Positions 1-9,744 of a DNA stretch of 34,572 bases are shown piece after piece. Each line of letters starts with the position of its first letter. Positions within the stretch are counted from its first letter, which is position 1. Below the pieces are notes generated by a model. It was given only the letters and a program-made list of their open reading frames with translations, was not told where the DNA came from and did not search any database. The position numbers and the translations under genes were made by a program. Origin of the DNA: Prevotellaceae bacterium (GTDB lineage: Bacteria; Bacteroidota; Bacteroidia; Bacteroidales; UBA932); contig JAITGD010000008.1 of the NCBI GenBank assembly GCA_031280885.1, positions 1 through 34,572 of the forward strand, written 5' to 3'.

Positions 1-1
1 G

Positions 2-1108
2 GATTCTCTCTGGATTTCTATCTCGCCAAGCAGCGGCAATCAGGCAGGAGATTACACTATCGCCATCAGTGTTGAACCTAATCTGACGGGCGCCGACCGC
101 TCGGCAACTATTTCGATTATCTGCGGAGGTTCCAAAATCACAATCACCGTAACGCAAAAGAAGGAAAAGGAAGACGGAGAAATTCCGGTAGCTGTAGCGG
201 ACGTGAGCCTTAACAAGTCGGAATTGACGCTTGTTGTTGGCGATACGGCAACGCTTGTGGCCACCATTACGCCTGCCAATGCCGACGACAAAACGCTGAC
301 GTGGAGTAGTAGTAATACTTCCGTTGCAACGGTGAGCGAAACAGGCTTGATAACTACACATACACTTGGCGAAGCAATAATCACAGTTACTACTACGGAC
401 GGCAACAAAACCGCTTCCTGTGCTGTCATGGCGCTCCCCGGAATTACCATGACGATGGTAGGCGACGGTACGGTCGGGGTAGAGCTTGGAGGTTCCGGAA
501 CGGCAACCTTAAATTGGGGCGACGGAAGCAGCGAAATACTTGCTCTTACCGACAGTATAAACTATATTACACACATTTATGTTTTATTCGGCAATCATAC
601 CGTAACAATAACCGGAGCAGATATTAAATATTTGAGGTGTTACGTCAACCGACTGATCACTTTGGATGTCAGCAAAAACACGGCGCTAACCTATCTCAGT
701 TGCGGCTACAATCAACTAAGCACTTTGGATGTCAGTAAAAACACAGAGCTAACCTATCTCAATTGCTCCAACAATCAACTGAGCGCTTTGGTAAGTAAAA
801 ACACAGCGCTAACCCATCTTCTTTGTAAAAATAATCAACTAACTGCTTTGGATGTTAGCGGAAATACAGCGCTAAGGATACTCGATTGCTCTCTCAATCA
901 GCTGAGCGCCTTGGATGTTAGCGAAAATATGGTGCTGACGACACTCGATTGCCGCTATAATCAACTGAGCGCCGGAGCTTTGAATGTGTTGTTTGGAACT
1001 TTGCAAGGCAATACAGGTTGGCCCAGAAGTATATACATTGAAGGCAACCCCGGCGAAAGCGGATGTAATAAAAGCATTGCCGAAGACAAAGGCTGGTGGC
1101 CATGGTAG
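2..1108 (+). CDS. Partial (5' end outside window) surface/secreted protein: BACON-like end, Big2 (bacterial Ig-like) domain, then leucine-rich repeats
   Basis: Frame open from base 2 (DSLWISISPSSGNQAGDYTIAISVEPN...TITVTQKK is BACON-like); VSLNKSELTLVVGDTATLVATITPANADDKTLTWSSSNTSVATV is Big2-like; five LTxLxCxxNQLxxLDVSxN repeats; stop at 1106-1108. Confidence 0.85.
   Translation, partial: DSLWISISPSSGNQAGDYTIAISVEPNLTGADRSATISIICGGSKITITVTQKKEKEDGEIPVAVADVSLNKSELTLVVGDTATLVATITPANADDKTLTWSSSNTSVATVSETGLITTHTLGEAIITVTTTDGNKTASCAVMALPGITMTMVGDGTVGVELGGSGTATLNWGDGSSEILALTDSINYITHIYVLFGNHTVTITGADIKYLRCYVNRLITLDVSKNTALTYLSCGYNQLSTLDVSKNTELTYLNCSNNQLSALVSKNTALTHLLCKNNQLTALDVSGNTALRILDCSLNQLSALDVSENMVLTTLDCRYNQLSAGALNVLFGTLQGNTGWPRSIYIEGNPGESGCNKSIAEDKGWWPW
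661..972 (+). repeat. Five tandem 63-bp (21-aa) LRR-coding units; one spacing is 60 bp
   Basis: tttggat-type unit starts at 661, 724, 787, 847, 910; the 787 unit reads ctttggtaagtaaa instead of ctttggatgtcagtaaa, an in-frame 3-nt deletion. Confidence 0.85.
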
Positions 1109-1216
1109 TCTGAACTGTGATTTAGAATGATTTTTATGATTACCTCGTCTGAATCAGGATGAACAGGATTAAAGGATGAACAGGATTTTGTTGATGCGCA
1201 AGGCGGCGCAATCACC

Positions 1217-1244
1217 GTAGAGACGGGGCGCGCCCCGTCTCTAC
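1217..1244. repeat. 28-bp perfect palindrome (REP-like)
   Basis: GTAGAGACGGGGCG/CGCCCCGTCTCTAC; perfect 14+14 inverted repeat, no loop. Confidence 0.85.
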
Positions 1245-1352
1245 AATACGACACACAACGGCGCAAACAACCGGCGCGTCAAACAGACCTCATTTCCACC
1301 TCATTCAAAAAACAGAACAAGCTCAGTAGCACCGGACAAAACTCGAAGAAAC

Positions 1353-1406
1353 AAACCTCATTACCTCATTTAATCATCAGAATTGAACAATGAGGTAATG
1401 AGGTTT
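1353..1406. repeat. Inverted repeat, 17-bp perfect arms with 20-nt spacer
   Basis: AAACCTCATTACCTCAT (1353-1369) and ATGAGGTAATGAGGTTT (1390-1406). Confidence 0.85.
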
Positions 1407-1543
1407 TGTTAGAGGGTGGTATTCACGTGCTAATGAGGTAGTTTTGTTAGGAAAATGAGGTAAAAATGAGGTTGTGAAAACTATACCAATATCTTTTTTT
1501 GAACCGGAAAATCATCCTAAAATCACAGTTCAGACAAATAACA

Positions 1544-1551
1544 TATCTTTG
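1544..1551 (+). promoter_or_regulatory. Putative Bacteroidetes -7 element (TAnnTTTG) upstream of sugar isomerase gene
   Basis: TATCTTTG followed by GC, 46 bp before the ATG at 1598. Confidence 0.45.
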
Positions 1552-1597
1552 CGCAATTGATGATTTTTGTAAAACATTCGTTAAATATTTAATAGAT

Positions 1598-2449
1598 ATG
1601 CAACAAAATAGAAGAACATTTTTCAAACAGGGCTTAGCCGGAGCGGTTTTGCTTGGTTCGTCGCAGCTTTTGAAGGCTGTTCCCGAGCCTCCGCAGCCAA
1701 AAATGGAGGTCGTCGAAAATCCTTTTGTAATCGGAATGGCCGGATACACTTTTGTGAATTTCGATATCGACGTTACACTCAAAACTATGCAGCGTCTCGA
1801 CGTGCAGCATCTCTGCATAAAAGATTTTCATTTGCCTTTCAAGAGCAGCGACGAGGCGATCAAGGCTTTTCACGAGAAATGCGCCCTGCACAATGTTAAA
1901 GGATACGCCGTTGGCCCGATTTACATGCGCAGCAACGAGGAAATCGACCGTGCTTTCGATTATGCTCGGCGCGTCGGCGTAAAACTGATTGTGGGCGTTC
2001 CGAATTACGAGCTGCTTCCATACGTCGATAGCAAGGTTAAGGAGTATGATTTTCAATATGCTATACATTTGCACGGCCCCGACATCAAAACTTATCCCGA
2101 CGCTACCGACGTCTGGGAGAATACCAAAGCCTTAGACCCGCGCATTGGTATGTGTCTCGACATCGGCCACGACTTGCGCAATGGCTGCGACCCTGTGGCT
2201 GACCTTCTTAAATATCACAGCCGCGTCTTTGATATTCATATCAAGGACGTTACAGAAGCAAGCAAGGCTGGTAAAAGTATTGAGTTCGGACGTGGACAGA
2301 TTGACTTCCCTGCTTTCGTAAAAGCCTTACGTAAGGTGAATTACTGCGGATCGTGCAGTCTCGAATACGAAAAAGACATGCAAGATCCTTTTATCGGCAT
2401 AGCAGAAGCCATCGGATACTTCCGCGCTATCTGCAATTATGTGCAATAG
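1598..2449 (+). CDS. Sugar phosphate isomerase/epimerase (xylose isomerase-like TIM barrel) with Tat-type signal
   Basis: MQQNRRTFFKQGLAGAVLLGSS twin-Arg signal; body ...HLCIKDFHLPFKSSDEAIKAFHEKCALHNVKGYAVGPIY...CLDIGHDLRNGCDP...DIHIKDV. The start at 1598 is preferred over ORF start 1499, which precedes the promoter motif. Confidence 0.85.
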   Translation: MQQNRRTFFKQGLAGAVLLGSSQLLKAVPEPPQPKMEVVENPFVIGMAGYTFVNFDIDVTLKTMQRLDVQHLCIKDFHLPFKSSDEAIKAFHEKCALHNVKGYAVGPIYMRSNEEIDRAFDYARRVGVKLIVGVPNYELLPYVDSKVKEYDFQYAIHLHGPDIKTYPDATDVWENTKALDPRIGMCLDIGHDLRNGCDPVADLLKYHSRVFDIHIKDVTEASKAGKSIEFGRGQIDFPAFVKALRKVNYCGSCSLEYEKDMQDPFIGIAEAIGYFRAICNYVQ

Positions 2450-2493
2450 AACAGAATATCAATCCGAAGAAAAACGAGATTGATTATACCAAC

Positions 2494-2527
2494 AAAGGCT
2501 GCCGTTTATTAAGAGACGGCAGCCTTT
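2494..2527. terminator. Bidirectional hairpin terminator between convergent genes
   Basis: AAAGGCTGCCGT tttattaagag ACGGCAGCCTTT, 12-bp stem, T-rich after it. Confidence 0.75.
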
Positions 2528-2551
2528 ATTATTGATTATCCGTGGATTTTC

Positions 2552-4180
2552 TTATTCTTCGAGGAAGGGATATCGATAATCCACCGGCGGCGTCAGCGTT
2601 TCCTTGATTGTTCGCGGACTGACCCATCGGAGCAAATTAAGATAGCTTCCGGCCTTGTCGTTTGTGCCGGAACTTCTTGCGCCTCCGAAAGGTTGCTTTC
2701 CGACTACGGCTCCGGTTGGTTTATCGTTGATGTAAAAGTTACCTGCCGAATATCTTAGCTTCTTTTTTAGTTTTTCGATGGCGTATCGACACTGCGCAAA
2801 AACGGCTCCTGTGAGTGCGTATATCGACCCGGTGTCGCAGTATTCCAAAGCCTCGTCGTACTTTTCGTCCTCGTAAACGAAGATAGTCAATACCGGTCCG
2901 AAGATTTCTTCGGTCATGGTTTCAAAGCACGGATCGGTGGTCAGTATCACCGTCGGTTCAACGAAATAACCTTTTTCTTTGTTGCATTTTCCTCCGATTA
3001 TTACTTCGGCGTCTTGTGATTTTTGTGCCAAGCGGATGTATGCTGCAATGCTGTCGAAAGATTTTTCGTCTATCACCGCGTTCACAAAGTTGCTAAAATC
3101 AGCAGGATCGCCCATTTTCAGTTCTCCGATTTGCTGTTTCAGTTTTGCGCAAACCTGTCCCCAGAGCGACTTCGGAATATATGCCCGCGATGCGGCGGAG
3201 CATTTTTGCCCCTGATACTCGAAAGCGCCACGTACAATGGCAGTTACAAGCGAATCCACATCGGCCGTAGGATGTGCAAAAATAAAATCTTTTCCTCCGG
3301 TTTCGCCCACAATTACAGGGTATCCGCGGTAATGTCCCGTATTGCTACCTACGGTGTAATTCATGCGATTAAACGTCATAGTCGAGCCGGTAAAATGTAT
3401 TCCGGCCAGCCTCGGCTCGTTGAGTATTATCTCGCTGATTGTTTCGCCTTCGCCCGGGATGAAGTTTATAACTCCGTCGGGTACGCCGGCTTCCTGAAAT
3501 ATTTTCATAAGATAATAATTCGATAACACAGCTGTACTTGCTGGTTTCCAGACGGTAACATTTCCCATCAGGACGGGCGAAACATTGAGATTTCCGGCAA
3601 TCGCCGTAAAGTTAAAAGGCGATACGCAATACACAAATCCTTCGAGAGGTCGGTATTCTATTCTATTGATTGCCTGATTGTCGGATTCGGGCTGAACAGC
3701 GTATATCTGCGAGGCAAAATAAACGTTAAATCGCAGAAAATCTATCAGTTCACATGCAGAATCGATTTCTGCCTGATAGACGTTTTTGCTTTGACCGAGC
3801 ATTGTGGCCGCGTTAAGCTGGTTACGGTACTTTCCGGCAATCAGTTCGGCGGCGCGAAGCATAACAGTAGCGCGTTCCTGCCAAGGTAGCGACGACCATT
3901 CGGCCTGTGCATCGACGGCGGCCTCAACTGCAGCTTGGGTTTCGAGAATGCCCGCTTTGTGATATGTGGCAAGGATGTGCTGGTGGTCGTGCGGCATCCT
4001 GATTGTGCCGGTTTTGCCTGTATTTACTTCCGTTCCCCCTATTATCAGCGGGATTTGGATTGTCGTTTCGCTTTGACGCTTCAGCTCAGCTTTTAAGGCG
4101 ATTCGTTCCGGAGATCCCGGACGGTAATTCAGAACCGGCTCATTTTCCGGCTTCTGGAATTGATAGATGGAATTATTCAT
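2552..4180 (-). CDS. pruA: L-glutamate gamma-semialdehyde (1-pyrroline-5-carboxylate) dehydrogenase
   Basis: 542 aa ALDH; ...GETGGKDF...GAFEYQGQKCSAASRAY...MTEEIFGPVLTIFVYED... typical of P5CDH. Confidence 0.9.
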   Translation of the reverse strand: MNNSIYQFQKPENEPVLNYRPGSPERIALKAELKRQSETTIQIPLIIGGTEVNTGKTGTIRMPHDHQHILATYHKAGILETQAAVEAAVDAQAEWSSLPWQERATVMLRAAELIAGKYRNQLNAATMLGQSKNVYQAEIDSACELIDFLRFNVYFASQIYAVQPESDNQAINRIEYRPLEGFVYCVSPFNFTAIAGNLNVSPVLMGNVTVWKPASTAVLSNYYLMKIFQEAGVPDGVINFIPGEGETISEIILNEPRLAGIHFTGSTMTFNRMNYTVGSNTGHYRGYPVIVGETGGKDFIFAHPTADVDSLVTAIVRGAFEYQGQKCSAASRAYIPKSLWGQVCAKLKQQIGELKMGDPADFSNFVNAVIDEKSFDSIAAYIRLAQKSQDAEVIIGGKCNKEKGYFVEPTVILTTDPCFETMTEEIFGPVLTIFVYEDEKYDEALEYCDTGSIYALTGAVFAQCRYAIEKLKKKLRYSAGNFYINDKPTGAVVGKQPFGGARSSGTNDKAGSYLNLLRWVSPRTIKETLTPPVDYRYPFLEE

Positions 4181-4195
4181 CTGAGTTGTATTTTA

Positions 4196-5161
4196 TTATT
4201 GTTCAAAATTTGTTGTTTGTTTTATCTTTCGACGACCGATATAAGCCGTTAAAAATCCTGAAATTATATGCCATATTCCCCACCAGGCCACCACAAAAAG
4301 AGTGCCTCCTTTGATGCTGCCTTCGGGAAAAATCTTCGGATTGAGAAGCAGCGCCAGCCCAAGCCCCGAATTTTGTATTCCCATTTCAATTGCGATGGTC
4401 ATACGGTCGCGCAGCGAAAACCCAAACAGCCTCGACCATCCCGCTCCTGCTAAGATTATCAATCCGTTATGGATAAGCACAATTATAAATATGTATCCAA
4501 GATGATTGATAAAGTTATCAAGATTATTTGCCAAAGCGATGCACAAAATCGCTGCAAAAGCTATGATTGAAAATATCTTAAAGGGTTTCACCACTTTTTC
4601 TTTTAACTTCGGACATAAGCGCGAGAAGATAATCCCTGCAAAAAGCGGTAACACAAGCAAAATCACCAAAGTAAACAGCATGTGCCACATGTCGATTTCC
4701 AGAGGTTGAAGCATTTCCGACGAGCGTTTGCCCAAATATCGTATATACAATCCTCCCCAAAAAGCAAAGTTGAAGGGCGTTGCAATAAAGGCAATGGCTG
4801 TGTTTATGCCTGTTAATCCGACAGATAGAGCGGTGTTTGCACGCGCCAGCGACGACATGAAATTACTCATATTCCCGCCGGGGCAAGCCGCTACAAGTAT
4901 CATTCCTATGGCCACAGGCAGTGTTATTTGCTTGTAGAATATAGCTGCCAAACAGAATGTTATCCCCGGCACAAGTATTAGCTGACCCACAAGCCCCAGA
5001 ATAAGCGGTTTTGGCTTGTAGAATACATTTTTCAACTCGCCCATTTTGATGTCGAGTGCAACTCCAAACATCACAAAGGCCAGAATCACATTCAAGACGT
5101 GAGCGTTACCCGAACCGAAATTCACGGTTAACGAATCAAGAGAAGACAGAGGTCCGTGCAT
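4196..5161 (-). CDS. Bile acid:sodium symporter (SBF/BASS) family transporter
   Basis: MHGPLSSLDSLTVNFGSGNAHVLNVILAFVMFGVALDIKMGEL..., multiple TM segments, ...AACPGGNMSNFMSSLARANTALSVGLT...; start at 5161 preferred because the -7 motif at 5183-5190 overlaps the longer ORF start. Confidence 0.85.
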   Translation of the reverse strand: MHGPLSSLDSLTVNFGSGNAHVLNVILAFVMFGVALDIKMGELKNVFYKPKPLILGLVGQLILVPGITFCLAAIFYKQITLPVAIGMILVAACPGGNMSNFMSSLARANTALSVGLTGINTAIAFIATPFNFAFWGGLYIRYLGKRSSEMLQPLEIDMWHMLFTLVILLVLPLFAGIIFSRLCPKLKEKVVKPFKIFSIIAFAAILCIALANNLDNFINHLGYIFIIVLIHNGLIILAGAGWSRLFGFSLRDRMTIAIEMGIQNSGLGLALLLNPKIFPEGSIKGGTLFVVAWWGIWHIISGFLTAYIGRRKIKQTTNFEQ

Positions 5162-5182
5162 GGTACGTTTTTTTTTCGGCGG

Positions 5183-5190
5183 CAAAGGTA
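5183..5190 (-). promoter_or_regulatory. Putative -7 element for symporter-pruA transcription unit
   Basis: TACCTTTG on the - strand (caaaggta on +), 22 bp upstream of the 5161 start. Confidence 0.5.
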
Positions 5191-5229
5191 GAAATACTTT
5201 TTATAATTTCGGGCTTTGAATTTACGATT

Positions 5230-5469
5230 ATGATTACTTTGATGTTAATTAGCGCCATCCTGATGGCCACCGCAATAGCTGCTTTTGGAATCAGAATTTG
5301 GATTAAAGGTTCCTTCGCCGATTCGGAAATCGGACGAAATGAAAACATGAAAAAACTGGGAATCCACTGCGTCAAAGACGAAGAATACAGACTTCATTCC
5401 GGCAAGGAAATCGAAAACAGCACAGCCTGCTCGTCATGCGGCCTCAAAACTTCGTGCCACATCAAGTAA
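5230..5469 (+). CDS. Small conserved single-TM membrane protein
   Basis: MITLMLISAILMATAIAAFGIRIWIKGSFADSEIGRNENMKKLGIHCVKDEEYRLHSGKEIENSTACSSCGLKTSCHIK; N-terminal TM, Cys-containing tail; resembles small uncharacterised Bacteroidetes membrane proteins. Confidence 0.6.
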   Translation: MITLMLISAILMATAIAAFGIRIWIKGSFADSEIGRNENMKKLGIHCVKDEEYRLHSGKEIENSTACSSCGLKTSCHIK

Positions 5470-5565
5470 AAACATGCGGCGCAGTTTGCCGTAATATATA
5501 AGAAGTTTTTTGTCTTGATTCTTGGTTCTTGAAATCCTGAATCTCTCATAATTCATAACTTTTTG

Positions 5566-5573
5566 TACTTTTG
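5566..5573 (+). promoter_or_regulatory. Putative -7 element for pyrH
   Basis: TACTTTTG, 20 bp before the ATG at 5593. Confidence 0.5.
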
Positions 5574-5592
5574 CCCCCGTAAAACGGTGTTT

Positions 5593-6303
5593 ATGTCGAA
5601 ATACAAAAGAATACTATTAAAATTGAGCGGCGAATCGCTGATGGGCAAAAGCGCTTACGGAATTGACCCTGAAATGCTTGAACAATATGCACGCGACATA
5701 TCCGAAACCCGCGATCAGGGCGTGCAAATAGCTATAGTAATAGGTGGTGGCAACATTTTTCGCGGGATGACCGGCGCCGGTAAAGGCTTCGACCGCATAA
5801 AAGGCGATAATATGGGAATGCTTGCTACCGTAATCAACAGTATAGCACTGCAATCGGCGCTCGAAAACGCCGGAATAAAAGCCAAAACGCTTACCTCAAT
5901 CTGCATGGAACCCGTTGGAGAACACTACTCAAGCTCAAAAGCAATGGAATATCTGGAAGCCGGATATGTAATCATAGTCGCCGGAGGCACGGGAAATCCT
6001 TATTTCACTACCGATTCGGCCTCTGCACTACGAGGTATCGAGCTGAAAACCGACGTCTTACTGAAAGGAACCCGCGTAGATGGAGTATATACTGCCGACC
6101 CTGAAAAAGATCCCACAGCTGTTAAATATCAAAACCTTACTTTTGATGAAGCTTTCAGTAAGGGACTGAAAATAATGGATCTGACAGCATTCGCCCTCTG
6201 CAAGGAAAACGCCTTACCTATCTTAGTTTTCGATATGAACACTCCGGGAAATCTAAGAAAAGCCGTTGCAGGTGAGGCAATAGGAACTTTGATAGAAAGA
6301 TAA
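5593..6303 (+). CDS. pyrH: UMP kinase
   Basis: MSKYKRILLKLSGESLMGKSAYGIDPEMLEQYA...GGGNIFRG...GTGNPYFTTDSASALR... Confidence 0.95.
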   Translation: MSKYKRILLKLSGESLMGKSAYGIDPEMLEQYARDISETRDQGVQIAIVIGGGNIFRGMTGAGKGFDRIKGDNMGMLATVINSIALQSALENAGIKAKTLTSICMEPVGEHYSSSKAMEYLEAGYVIIVAGGTGNPYFTTDSASALRGIELKTDVLLKGTRVDGVYTADPEKDPTAVKYQNLTFDEAFSKGLKIMDLTAFALCKENALPILVFDMNTPGNLRKAVAGEAIGTLIER

Positions 6304-6351
6304 ATCCAAGTAACAAAAAACGACTAATCACAAACTTTAAATTTATAAATC

Positions 6352-6918
6352 ATGGACGCAAGCAAAGCAAAAGAATCCGTAGCCACAGCTAAGGATAAAA
6401 TGCAAAAAGCCGTAGAACATCTTGAAACCGAACTTGTAAGTATTCGTGCAGGAAAAGCGAATCCGGCACTGTTCAATCATGTTATGGTGGACTATTACGG
6501 GGCGCAAACTCCGCTGCCGCAAGTAGCAAGCATCACCTCGCCGGACGCCAGAACAATCATGATCCAACCATGGGAAAAATCCCTGATTCACACAATCGAA
6601 AAAGCTATAATGCAGGCTAATCTCGGATTCACTCCGCAGAACAATGGAGAGGCTGTGAGAATAAACATCCCGCCGCTCACCGAAGAACGTCGTAAAGACC
6701 TTGTTAAGCAGTCGAGACACGAGGGAGAAAACACACGTATAGGCCTGAGAAACGCCCGCAGAGATGCTATCGAACAAATCAAAAAATACCAGAAAGACGG
6801 TCTGGGAGAAGACCTCGCAAGGGATTTTGAAACCGAAATTCAAAAATTAGTGGACGATTTCAATAAGAAAGTTGATGCTGTCCTCGATAAAAAAGAGAAA
6901 GAAATTCTGGCGGTATAA
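6352..6918 (+). CDS. frr: Ribosome recycling factor
   Basis: ...VSIRAGKANPALFNHVMVDYYGAQTPLPQVASI...RDLVKQ-like/ARRDAIEQIKKYQKDG... Confidence 0.95.
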   Translation: MDASKAKESVATAKDKMQKAVEHLETELVSIRAGKANPALFNHVMVDYYGAQTPLPQVASITSPDARTIMIQPWEKSLIHTIEKAIMQANLGFTPQNNGEAVRINIPPLTEERRKDLVKQSRHEGENTRIGLRNARRDAIEQIKKYQKDGLGEDLARDFETEIQKLVDDFNKKVDAVLDKKEKEILAV

Positions 6919-6963
6919 GTCCACCGTCGATAATCGAGACTCAATTAAAAGTAATACATATAT

Positions 6964-7842
6964 ATGAAAGCATTCGTATTCCCGGGGCAAGGCGCTCAAT
7001 TTACGGGAATGGGCAAAGATTTGTACAACTCGCCCGAAGCAAAACGCCGGTTCGACCAGGCCAATGACGTCTTAGGATTTAAAATTACATCCATAATGTT
7101 CGAGGGAAGCGAGGCCGAACTCAAACAGACGAAGGTAACACAACCTGCGGTATTCATCCATTCGGTGATCATGGCCGAGTCGATTACCGATTTTATACCA
7201 GACATGCTCGCAGGACACTCGCTCGGAGAATTTTCGGCGCTCACTGCTGCTAAAACAATGAGCTTCGAAAGCGGATTGAGATTAGTCGCTGCTCGTGCTT
7301 TGGCTATGCAGGAAGCCTGCGAAACACAAGAATCAACAATGGCTGCTGTGCTGGGATTAGACGACACAACTGTCGAAGAAATTTGTGCCGAAATCGATGG
7401 CGTCGTTGTACCCGCAAACTACAATTGCCCCGGACAGTTAGTTATCTCCGGAGCAAAATATGCAGTAGAAAAGGCCTGCGAAAAACTGAAAGCCGCCGGA
7501 GCAAAACGCGCATTGATGCTTCCCGTCGGTGGAGCCTTCCACTCTCCGCTGATGGACCCCGCCAGAATAAAGCTCGAAGAAGCAATAAACTCAACAAAAT
7601 TCGACCAACCTATATGCCCTGTGTACCAAAATGTGGACGCGAATCCATACACCGACCCGGAGACTATCAAGCAAAATCTGATAAAACAGCTGACTGCTCC
7701 CGTCCGTTGGACACAATCAATACAGAACATGATCGCCAATGGCGCTGACGCCTTCGTCGAACTCGGACCTGGTAACGTCCTGCAAGGACTGATTAAAAAA
7801 ATAAACAAAAACGTCGCCGCAGAAAGCCGACAGAGCATTTAA
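6964..7842 (+). CDS. fabD: Malonyl-CoA:ACP transacylase
   Basis: MKAFVFPGQGAQFTGMGKDLY...AGHSLGEFSAL...GGAFHSPLM...VELGPGNVLQGL. Confidence 0.95.
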   Translation: MKAFVFPGQGAQFTGMGKDLYNSPEAKRRFDQANDVLGFKITSIMFEGSEAELKQTKVTQPAVFIHSVIMAESITDFIPDMLAGHSLGEFSALTAAKTMSFESGLRLVAARALAMQEACETQESTMAAVLGLDDTTVEEICAEIDGVVVPANYNCPGQLVISGAKYAVEKACEKLKAAGAKRALMLPVGGAFHSPLMDPARIKLEEAINSTKFDQPICPVYQNVDANPYTDPETIKQNLIKQLTAPVRWTQSIQNMIANGADAFVELGPGNVLQGLIKKINKNVAAESRQSI

Positions 7843-7851
7843 ACGCTTTTG

Positions 7852-8970
7852 CTATTGTAATGCCTGATCCCAGTCCTTCCAGATAACGTCGTAGCCCTGG
7901 CTCCTGACTGCGCCGACTACCTCCGACGGAGAGCGATCGTCGGAAACAGCAAACTGTTCCAGCTCGCTACGATATACAGCATAGCCTCCCGGATCTGTCT
8001 TTGAGCCGGCGCTCATGGATGTGATTCCCAAAGTCGTCATCCGATCACGAAAAACATGATCTTCGCGGGTGGACAAAGCCATCTCAACGTCGTGATCAAA
8101 GATGCGGAAGGCGAATATCAACTGCGCAAGCTCCCGCTCTGTCATTATGACGTTGGGACGAAAGGCTTCGCCCTCGTGAGGTCGCATGCGCGGAAATGAA
8201 ATGGAATATTTCGTCTTCCAATATCGCTTCTGCATGTAACGAAGATGCAGCGCCAGCATAGCCGCGTCTGTACGCCAATCCTCCAAACCTATCAGCACTC
8301 CCAAGCCTATCTTATGTACGCCGGCGCGTCCCATGCGGTCGAAGGCGTCGAGACGGTGATTGAAATCCGACTTAACTCCCTTCGGATGATACAGCTTATA
8401 GTTATTTCTGTGATACGTCTCTTGATAACAATACACTGCATTCATGCCGGAGCAAGCCAAACGACGATATTCCTCCTCCGATAATGGCTGTACCTCTATC
8501 GAAATCGAGGCAAAGTGCTGGCGTACTAATTTGATGGCGTTCTCGATGTAATCGACGCCGGCTTTATGTGGATTCTCGCCTGTTACGAGAAGAATGTGCT
8601 GAAAATCGCCAATGGATTTGATGGCCTCGACTTCGTTCAGTATCTGCTCGTCGGTAAGTATTATGCGGCGGATTGCATTGTTCCGATTAAAACCACAGTA
8701 AATACAATGATTCACACATGAATTTGTCAGATAAAGAGGTACATAAAACTGTATCGTCTTTCCGAAACGCTGTCGTGTATATAGTTGGCTCATCGCTGCC
8801 ATCCGCTCTAAATATCCGCTTGCGGCAGGAGAAATAAGCGCCATAAAATCGTCCGTAGTAAGTTGCCGACGATTATTCAGCGCAGCAAGAACGTCCGACT
8901 CAGTTTTATTATATATGACCGTGCCGATTTCATTCCAATCATATTTATCGATTATTTCGGTATAAACCAT
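7852..8970 (-). CDS. thiH: 2-iminoacetate synthase (radical SAM)
   Basis: ...PLYLTNSCVNHCIYCGFNRNN... radical SAM CxxxCxxC; ...SFPRMRPHEGEAF... Confidence 0.93.
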   Translation of the reverse strand: MVYTEIIDKYDWNEIGTVIYNKTESDVLAALNNRRQLTTDDFMALISPAASGYLERMAAMSQLYTRQRFGKTIQFYVPLYLTNSCVNHCIYCGFNRNNAIRRIILTDEQILNEVEAIKSIGDFQHILLVTGENPHKAGVDYIENAIKLVRQHFASISIEVQPLSEEEYRRLACSGMNAVYCYQETYHRNNYKLYHPKGVKSDFNHRLDAFDRMGRAGVHKIGLGVLIGLEDWRTDAAMLALHLRYMQKRYWKTKYSISFPRMRPHEGEAFRPNVIMTERELAQLIFAFRIFDHDVEMALSTREDHVFRDRMTTLGITSMSAGSKTDPGGYAVYRSELEQFAVSDDRSPSEVVGAVRSQGYDVIWKDWDQALQ

Positions 8971-8973
8971 CTT

Positions 8974-9744
8974 TTATAGTAGAAATGAAGTCAATGGACT
9001 GCTTGCTTCGGCTACGTCCAACTTACTTGCGGGAACTGATTCGTAGGCCATGCGTCCGGCTTGCACAGCCTTATGGAAGGCTTCGGCCATAGCCACAGGA
9101 TTTCCGGCGGCTGCTATCGCTGTATTTATCAGAACCGCATCGGCGCCAAGCTCCATTGCTTCAGATGCGTGCGAAGGCAAACCTATTCCGGCGTCTATAA
9201 TAACAGGTACTCGACTCTGCTCAATAATTATCTCCAACAAATCTCTTGTGCGCAGACCCTTATTCGTTCCTATCGGAGCGCCAAGAGGCATTACCGTAGC
9301 TGCGCCAGCTTCTTCCAGCAGCTTACACAATACCGGATCGGCCTGTATGTACGGCAGTACAACGAATCCCTCCGAAGCAAGTTGCTCGGTTGCTCGCAGA
9401 GTTTCTATCGGATCAGGCAAAAGATAGCGAGGGTCGGGATGTATTTCTAACTTCAACCAATTAGTTTCAAAAGCCTCACGCGAGATATGCGCCGCCAAAA
9501 TAGCTTCGCTTGCGTTTCGCGCCCCTGAAGTATTTGGCAATAACCTCACTCCAGCACGGCGAACATAAGTTAGCATATCATCATTAGGCTTATTCATGTC
9601 CACGCGCTTCATTGCTAAGGTAACCATCTCGGTACGAGAGGCCTTTATAGCTGCGCTCATCAACTCGTTTGAACCAAATTTGCCTGTGCCAAGAAAAAGC
9701 CGTGATGTAAACTCCTGTCCTGCTATGGTTAATTTATTCTTCAT
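8974..9744 (-). CDS. thiG: Thiazole synthase
   Basis: [19 protein letters not shown]...[13 protein letters not shown]...[20 protein letters not shown]...[32 protein letters not shown]. Confidence 0.95.
   Translation of the reverse strand: MKNKLTIAGQEFTSRLFLGTGKFGSNELMSAAIKASRTEMVTLAMKRVDMNKPNDDMLTYVRRAGVRLLPNTSGARNASEAILAAHISREAFETNWLKLEIHPDPRYLLPDPIETLRATEQLASEGFVVLPYIQADPVLCKLLEEAGAATVMPLGAPIGTNKGLRTRDLLEIIIEQSRVPVIIDAGIGLPSHASEAMELGADAVLINTAIAAAGNPVAMAEAFHKAVQAGRMAYESVPASKLDVAEASSPLTSFLL

Noticed and set aside
3023-3526. 167-aa + strand ORF opposite pruA
   Set aside because: pruA on the - strand is a clear full-length match to its family; the antisense ORF has no recognisable features.
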